A DNA stretch of 64,000 bases from Notolepis coatsorum. Taxonomy: Eukaryota; Chordata; Actinopteri; Aulopiformes; Paralepididae. Below, piece after piece: positions 57,498 through 64,000 of the stretch. The position numbers and the translations under genes were made by a program. The stretch's first letter is position 1. Each line of letters begins with the position of its first letter. The DNA lies in NCBI GenBank assembly GCA_963971535.1, contig OZ020589.1, positions 77,406,706 through 77,470,705 of the forward strand. Direction: 5' to 3'. The notes under the pieces are model-generated. The model ran no database searches. It saw only the letters and a program-made list of their open reading frames with translations, and was not told the DNA's origin.

Positions 57498-57744
57498 CCC
57501 TTTTCCTGCCCGCCTCTTAAAGGCACTTTACCTTCCCCTCTTGTGTTATTCCAGTGTTTGTGTTTTCTCCCTTAAAGGGACAGTGCCCTTTTTCCCTGTT
57601 CTAAATAAATATCTGTTTCTTGGCAAACCACCATACCTGTCTTGTGTTGTGCGATTGGGGTCGGTTACAAACCATAACACATTTAGCCTTACGACCAAGT
57701 CAACTCACCATTTTCCATGTCTGGTCCCTGAAGACTTTGAATCA

Positions 57745-57928
57745 CCACACATGATTGATTGATTGAATTGATTGATTGATTGATTGATTGAAAAGTTTAT
57801 TAACAGATTGCAGAATGGGTACAGTACAGTACATCTCAATACATACAATTGTTAAGGGGATGCAGACCAGAGAAAGACTTTCGTCTTGTTTACACCAGGG
57901 TCCCCCATTTTCAATTCATCATAATTGA
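57745..57928 (-). mobile_element. Retroelement 3' end related to the 264-bp satellite
   Basis: An (ATTG)n run (57750-57790) is followed by GTTTATTAACAGATTGCAGA and about 140 bp that match the satellite monomer of element B (to AATTCATCATAA). Read on the minus strand it is a 3' end with an (ATCA)n-type tail. It is a single copy, unlike the array. Confidence 0.75.
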
Positions 57929-58100
57929 GACTTTTTCAATCCCCTTCTATGAGGATATTTAGCATGTTATGGATTAACCATTCACATATCCGTGATACAA
58001 GGGCCAAAATATACTCACCAGTATTTCAATCTAATTCGAAGTTTGTAATTACTGAACTTTGAGCAACAGAACTATACAACACCACCCAGGAATCACCTAC

Positions 58101-58330
58101 ATGGGGGCGACAGTGGCTGAGGAGGTAGAGCAGTCGTCTGGTAATCCGGAGGTTACTGGTTAGATTCCCGCTCCTCCTGGGCAGCGGGTCAAAGTGTCCT
58201 TGAGCAAGACACTTAACCCCTAATTGCTCCCGATGTGCCGGTTGGCACCTTGCATGGTTGCCTCTGCCATAAGTGTGTGAATGTGTGAGTGAATGGGTAA
58301 AATGTGAGGTCATTGATCATTGAGCACATG
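58101..58330 (+). mobile_element. tRNA-derived SINE
   Basis: The head has an A-box-like GTGGCTGAGGAGGTAGAGC and a B-box-like GGTTAGATTCC (58158-58168, one base off the consensus). It is followed by TGTCCTTGAGCAAGACACTT, CTAATTGCTCC and GTGTGTGAATGTGTGAGTGA, the well-known body of an abundant teleost SINE family. The cloverleaf is degraded, so it is not a tRNA gene. Confidence 0.88.
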
Positions 58331-58835
58331 ACTTGGGAGTTAGTTGATGAAAATGTGACATGACAACTGTTAACTGACTAGCTACGTAGCTCTAGCCCCA
58401 GTAGCCTGGCTGCTGGCTGTGTATCATCTGTTTATTTTTCTTATACATGCTCTTGTTGGTTATTTATTGGCATATTTTCAACAGCCTTTTTTGAACATTA
58501 TAATTTCAAAATGGGATAAACCCAAAATTGGATGTTGTGAATGGTAACTGTCTGAATATTCTTTTTTATAAAATCCATAATTTTTTTTTTTTTTAAATTA
58601 AAGTGGGATCAGCAGCTATACATACACAAACTGGGCAGGACTTCTGTACTCTATAGAAAGCTATACAGTGGTATAATTCCTAAGAAAACATAAATATATA
58701 TTTTTTTCTTTATTCTTCTTTTTCGTTATTATTATTATTGTTCTCTCTGAATTCTATATTGTTAGAATTATGTTAGAATTACATTCTATAACTTAAGAAC
58801 ATAGCTTTCAATGGCCAGTAGTCAGTAGGGCATTG
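58331..58835. other. No recognised feature
   Basis: AT-rich sequence with an interrupted T run near 58579. Nothing coding. Confidence 0.5.
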
Positions 58836-58945
58836 CTACATCACCATTAGTTTAGTTTTAGTGTATTTGTTTATTTGACAGGCACAATAGGGCATTGCTC
58901 ACCATTAGTTTAGTTTTAATGTATTGGTTTATTTGACAGGCACAA
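58836..58945. repeat. About 55-bp tandem duplication
   Basis: AGGGCATTGCT...CACCATTAGTTTAGTTTTA followed by TTTATTTGACAGGCACAAT occurs twice in succession. Confidence 0.85.
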
Positions 58946-59935
58946 TGCACATGAAAAGGCTAGTTTTCCTCTGTAGTCCCTGGATAAGTATAAAATAACA
59001 GGCATTAGACATCAAGCATACATTGGTTCATAGATCATAGATTAAAAAAAAATAGAGTTACAGTGTCATGGTCAATATATATATATATATTGGAAAATGA
59101 TCTATATGTGGTGCACTTTTTATGTTTGATGGCACTTTATTCCAGTCAGGCGATGCTTTGATTGAGAATGCCTTAATCAAAGTAGAATGTTGATTTCTCA
59201 GAATTTGCTAAATTTGTGAAACACCAAAAATGTATTGTTCTAAACTCCTTCTGAAGTTTAAAAGGCAGGAGAGATATTTTAGGGGAACTTCGGAAGAAAT
59301 AAGTTGGATAGAAACAGATTCCAGCCTACTGGTTAATACAGGTTGCAACGATGTGTCCAAAACATTAATAATAAGTCAAAGAGCACAGAATGAAGCGGAA
59401 GCAGTATGTCTGTAAAACAGTGTTGTCATCATCAATCACGCTCAGGGGAGTGGATCTCTCCTGCTATCAAGAGAGAGGGAGGATGTGTGGGTATACAAAA
59501 CTCTAGCTTTCTTCCTTAGCATTATTTGTGTATAAAAGACAAATGTTCTCTCTTGCCAAGGAGCAAGGAATTCTTGTGGGGACACTTGTTCACTCCATGT
59601 ACCATCGGCTGCGCAAATATTAAAATAAAAAATACCTTTCATTTTGGTGAGTTATCTTTATCTATTAGCGCCTAGCTCATTTTCATATCTGGAGCCAATG
59701 CTGCCAGTATACGGTGTGGCTGATTTAAGGTTTAGAGATCCGGTCGCCTCGGGCAAGTTATTCTAAGAGCCCCCTGATGTCAGTGGGACTGCCTGGCAGA
59801 ATAAAAGGCAAGGCAATAAACTGGGGGGGAAAGTAGCACACGCGCATTGAAACGGGGAGGCCTCCCCGAGGCGATGGCCCAACTGCCCCGTGGTTAAATC
59901 CTCCACTGAAAGTGTAATAATCACAGCAGAGACCC

Positions 59936-59937
<2 letters not shown>
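58946..59937. other. No recognised feature
   Basis: Low-complexity AT (59074-59091) and otherwise unassigned sequence; short frames are not supported. Confidence 0.5.

Positions 59938-60021
<84 letters not shown>
59938..60021. repeat. (GA)n microsatellite
   Basis: About 82 bp of pure GA. Confidence 0.97.
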
Positions 60022-60025
<4 letters not shown>

Positions 60026-61300
60026 GGACACACACAGAGGTATACCAAAACAAAAGCCACCCGTCTCAGGCCTGCTCTCTTTGTGTCTAATCTGAGGGAG
60101 ACACAAAAAGAAATCCAAGAGAAAGACAGAAAAACCTTGGCACTAAGAAAAGGGAATTACGGCGACTGAGAAAGTAAAGGAGATCTGAAACAGACCAAGG
60201 GGTTTATCATCGCTCTGAAATAGATCACACGGGTTTATCGTATCTCTGCGAGTCATTGTGATCTGCTGGGTAGATATAAACATTAGGGATTGTTGCTCTA
60301 ATCCTATCCATAGGCTTGTCTTTTAGCCCGTCTGTGTGTGGCTGTGGTTAAATGGATAAAGGTACTTTGGGCGCGACGCCTGCACAATGGGCTTAGCCTG
60401 CTGTTAGATCACTAACCGCACATTCATGTCCCAAGTGCTGCTTATCGCTGATGGTGTACAGCGATATCTGGGATGATTACATGTTATTGGGCTGTGATAA
60501 ATGTATTGTTCTACCCCCTCCACCCCCTCCCCCCCCCCCCCCCCTCAAAAATTGACAGGTTAGAGATAATAGGCAGTGTTTTCCCCTTTAAGAGAATGAG
60601 TGCACAGCAGGGTCTCCCCCTATAAATCACATTTACTACCTCTGGCATGTTGAGAGAAGCGATATAGCTGGGGATATTCTAATTACCTCACCCTGGATGC
60701 CTATTGGTTGTCCTCCTGCTACATTTTCCAAGACATTATTTTGTCCAAGATGTTTTTTTGGTTGGGGGTTTTCTTCTATGTTCTGTATTTTCCATGTGGG
60801 CTGTGTGTGCTCTGAGAACAGTGCATACGAGGGGCACACAAGTACAAGGCTCAGCCATTTGCGTATCGTTTTGAAAACATCAATTAAGAGAGTGTTTCCT
60901 ATTCGTTTAACGCAGCTTGAATGTGACCTCTTTTTCTTCTTGCTGGTAAATTGTGCAGAGGTTGAGTGGTAGGCATGCTCATGCTAATTATGACAGGAAA
61001 GGTCAGACTAATTAGCGCTCCCTTTGAACTTGCCATAGAAACTTTCTGGTTGCGCATCTCAGGGGCTGACAGGGTTCAAATTCATCAAGGGTTGTAGTAA
61101 ATGCAATGTAAAATAGGAATTGTATGCCAATACCATGTATTTTGACTTCTTTGTTTTATTTTGTATTAATCTTTTTACAGGGAAGTGTATATCCTGCCCA
61201 TTCATCAGTTATTACTCATCCATTTACTTTTCATTGAGCCCATAATAATTTGCAACACAGAAAGCTTCTGTTTTCTCAAGGTTCAGTGAGGAAACATTAA
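60022..61300. other. Unrecognised, possibly single-copy DNA
   Basis: No repeat family or exon is recognised. A C-run of about 20 lies at 60530-60544. Composition is balanced and lacks stacked repeats, unlike the rest of the window, so it may be host unique sequence. Confidence 0.45.
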
Positions 61301-61500
61301 NNNNNNNNNNNNNNNNNNNNNNNNNNNNNNNNNNNNNNNNNNNNNNNNNNNNNNNNNNNNNNNNNNNNNNNNNNNNNNNNNNNNNNNNNNNNNNNNNNNN
61401 NNNNNNNNNNNNNNNNNNNNNNNNNNNNNNNNNNNNNNNNNNNNNNNNNNNNNNNNNNNNNNNNNNNNNNNNNNNNNNNNNNNNNNNNNNNNNNNNNNNN
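61301..61500. other. Assembly gap (200 N)
   Basis: Exactly 200 N, a scaffold gap of conventional size. Open frames spanning it are meaningless. Confidence 1.
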
Positions 61501-64000
61501 CACATTCCACAGAATCGTTTTTGAATGAGTCATTATGACGCTATCAATACATTCATTCATAAATATTATTGTCCGCCATCTTGGTTTCATTCCTAAAACC
61601 ACGAACGGCGGAGTGATTGTAATTTGGTTGTGGGCAAGTTCTGGGATCACGTGGAGTGTGTTATGAGAAATAACAATGTCTAACTTGACTGTTTCAGCCA
61701 ATCAGAATCAAGAAATTTGCATGACATTGTATAAGTGTGGACATATGTCCGGTAATGTGAGACTAGGGCTGCACAATTACCACCTTTTTCACTGCGGATA
61801 CCGGATTGTACTTTTCTTTTGTATTGGCGAAATTCTCCAACACAGCACCTGGTTTTAGCCCGGTAACGACCCTATACTTTTTACTGTATTGGTGCAACTC
61901 TAAATGCTTCTCTGCTTTAAATTTCTCTACCACAAGAATGATAGAAAAATCAACATTTTAATTCTATAAACTCTAAAGTCTTGTTTTTTGCACACACAGA
62001 ACATGGCTAATTACTTACCCCAATGTTTACAACTGTGACAAAAAAAAGAAAGAAACAGGCTGTAAATTTTTGCAGGGAGGAGCCGGCTGTTGAAAGCCAG
62101 AATCCTCTCTCTGAGCTTAAAATTACATTTTCAGAGGCACGGCCGGTAGAAATAATAACACTCTAATCATCACCAGGGCAAACAGTGTTGTGTTAATAAG
62201 AAAAACAAAAAGGAGCCCTTAAAGTTTGTATTTTAGTAATGAAAAGCAAACAGAGACTGCTGCAATTGCTTGACCCCGTGCCACCGCAGTGATGAAACAC
62301 TCCAGCAGAATCTCAGCTTAGCGCCGGCCCTCCCCAGGATAATAGATTCAGCCACACAAATGGAGGGACGGTGGCGGCGGCCAGAGACGTGTAATAACTC
62401 TATCAAACTCACGCCCCAGTGTTAGCAGAAGGTTAGATACACAGAGAGACACCGTATGGAATATCTCCACATCTCTCCTATTTTTCCTCTTCAACACCCC
62501 CCCCCTCCCACTTCTCCATCCCCCCCTGCATCCATTCAAAAGAATCCTTCAGTCTGTAACCAGGGGTTACAACAAGCGCTCTGTTTTTGTTTGCTGCGCA
62601 ATCAAACAGCATCTCCACGGTAACCCCCTGCTCCACTCAAGAGCATTCACATTACAAAAACATCCACTTAGGTGGGATCACTCTTGTTGCACAATGCAAA
62701 CATGCCACTGGTTTGTCACTGACATGGGGTGGGTGCGTTGGGGAGTTGAGTGCGGGGGTGTGAGGGGGCATAGGGGGGCAACTGAAGAGCCACCCAAAAC
62801 AGGATCCATATTTAATGCTATCATCCCACTTGGATTCGCGCTCTCTTAAGTCAATAGCAGCCAAAGCTAAATAAATAAAATAGACAATTTCTCTCTCTGA
62901 GAGCAGCTTTGGGGCTTTGGAACCTTGTGGATTTACATGTATGGTGCTGGCCAAAACCATATGCTTCAAGGACAGTGCTGGCGGCAAGGCACAGAGTGGT
63001 CACACAGTCTGAACGCGTCAATATACCTGCAGCCTGCTGCCACATAGGCAGAGTGGAAATGACATGTTCAGCGATCCAAGCCGAGCCAAGCAAGTCAGCG
63101 GTCACAGAACACATGAGTGCTGCTCACTTCTTAATGGCCTGTATACCTGCCTTTTCGCCTTACAAGTAGCATTCATTGAGGCTAGCTGAGCTAATAACTA
63201 ACCCACTTTCCCTAACCTTACCACTTGTTTTCTGAAGCTACTGTAAGTCAGCTTGTACCAAAAGCTCAGTCTGTCTCTTCCAAATTAATAACATTAGCTT
63301 ACTGAGGCTGTATAGGAGCTATATGAAGACAGGAATGACTAGTTCTACTGTGTTTTTATTTATAATGGTTTGTAGAATTATTCCATATATCCATCTTAGT
63401 TTTGGTTCTTGTACTGGTCGTATCTGGTAGTTTGATTATATTATAACAATAGTGACACTTCTAGGGATTGTATTTGTATTTTGATGGGGAATTGGTTCAC
63501 ACATACTGTGTGTACTTTTTAATAAAACATTACATTTTATTTATGAATTTTATTTAATATATATTTTTGATTAATCATTGGTGGGAATTGTCTTGGAGTG
63601 GTGACCCACGACTGAAGGAATTTAAAGGAGAATCTGTGTTGTTACTGATATGGAGACTATACTCACTACAGACTTTCATTTGAACCGTCTCCTCTATAAT
63701 CTCTTCCCCATATGCTGTCTGTCAAGCCCGTGTTGGGTGTGCGGCCAGGTGGAATGGATCCAATATAGCCCACCCAACATATTCTCCGCCTGTCACAGAC
63801 TGACCAGCAATCCAATATTTAGACAGCAGGACATCTGGCCCTGATGGATTTACACTGGGCCTAAGTAGTCACCCGGTGCTCTTAGACACGTTCTATACTC
63901 TCCTCCGCACTCCATTCACCCTCCTCCTCCCCCTGCCTTCTACCTGCGGGGCAAACTTCCATGACCTGCCCCGTGTCATCTAGTTTGCATGTGATTATCC
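61501..64000. other. Unrecognised, possibly single-copy DNA
   Basis: Both strands show only short frames, with no family resemblance. There is no recognisable transposon end, apart from a CTAGGGCTGCACAATTACCA word near 61761 of the kind found at some fish repeats. It may hold host noncoding DNA. Confidence 0.4.

Larger units (their letters stand above)
54986..57679 (+). mobile_element. Element E: LTR-like unit packed with minisatellites
   Basis: It begins TGTTAGGAATTCCC, has a TATA-like TTTAAATA at about 55116, and ends ...GGGGTCGGTTACAAACCATAACA with AATAAA at about 57605. The end matches element D's LTR end, so E is probably a solo LTR or pol-less relative of the same group. A perfect target duplication was not found (gcctac before, gccttac a few bases after). 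Between promoter-like and polyadenylation parts are four minisatellite blocks. A 381-aa open frame (55422-56567) rich in Arg/Ala/Pro/Thr runs through them; it is a product of repeats with periods divisible by three and is not supported as a gene. Confidence 0.65.

Noticed and set aside
58101-58190. Possible tRNA gene
   Set aside because: A- and B-box-like sequences are present but the cloverleaf is degraded and the known teleost SINE body follows.
61224-61701. ORFs across the N gap
   Set aside because: Composed of unknown residues.

Overview
The window looks like teleost fish genomic DNA made almost entirely of transposable elements. The evidence is long CA/GT and GA/CT microsatellites, a tRNA-derived SINE of fish type, fish-type non-LTR retrotransposon tails, hAT-family and TTAA-type elements, a DIRS-type tyrosine-recombinase element, and an intact-ended Ty3/gypsy element with the unusual Gmr1-like gene order. 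I see no exon of a host protein gene, no rRNA and no functional tRNA gene. A 200-base run of N lies at 61301-61500. Elements are called A to E and H here for reference. || Layout: 1-5468 is the 5' half of a large LTR element on the minus strand (element C), cut by the left window edge. 5469-9069 is a patchwork of old fragments. 9078-12134 is a hAT (Charlie-like) element with an exact 8-bp target duplication; it contains a second 8-bp-TSD element, which contains a TTAA-flanked element. 12266-19335 is a young Gmr1-like gypsy element: 718-bp LTRs differing at 4 positions, TSD tgcac, integrase encoded upstream of reverse transcriptase, SCAN-like Gag. 20373-21168 is a truncated foldback element, 21207-21400 a palindrome, and 21405-26335 a decayed DIRS-like element interrupted by an antisense LINE. 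26336-30660 is mostly unrecognised DNA with microsatellites and one LINE fragment. || 30673-52882 is a nest. Element A is a pol-less LTR element encoding an Ala/Ser-repeat protein, with TSD gtatta. It carries a Mutator-like foldback insertion (H, 9-bp TSD) in its ORF and, in its 3' LTR, a 17.9-kb LTR element (B, TSD ggtg, about 1.56-kb LTRs). B contains one gag-like ORF with CCHC knuckles, no visible pol, another foldback transposon (8-bp TSD) and a 264/268-bp tandem array bounded by inverted repeats. 52890-53764 (D) and 54986-57679 (E) are LTR-like units sharing a 3' end and packed with minisatellites. 57680-64000 holds a retroelement tail, a SINE, a GA microsatellite and otherwise unrecognised, possibly single-copy, DNA. 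|| The most interesting signal is that B and C, although diverged and on opposite strands, share one architecture: LTR, primer-binding site starting TGGT, a short leader ending in a GTGAGT splice donor, a 3.7-5.2 kb region with GCTAA repeats, YY1-like CCAT sites and CT-rich tracts, then a conserved polypyrimidine-CAG splice acceptor shortly before a gag-like ORF. I infer a family of very large LTR elements with a long 5' intron.
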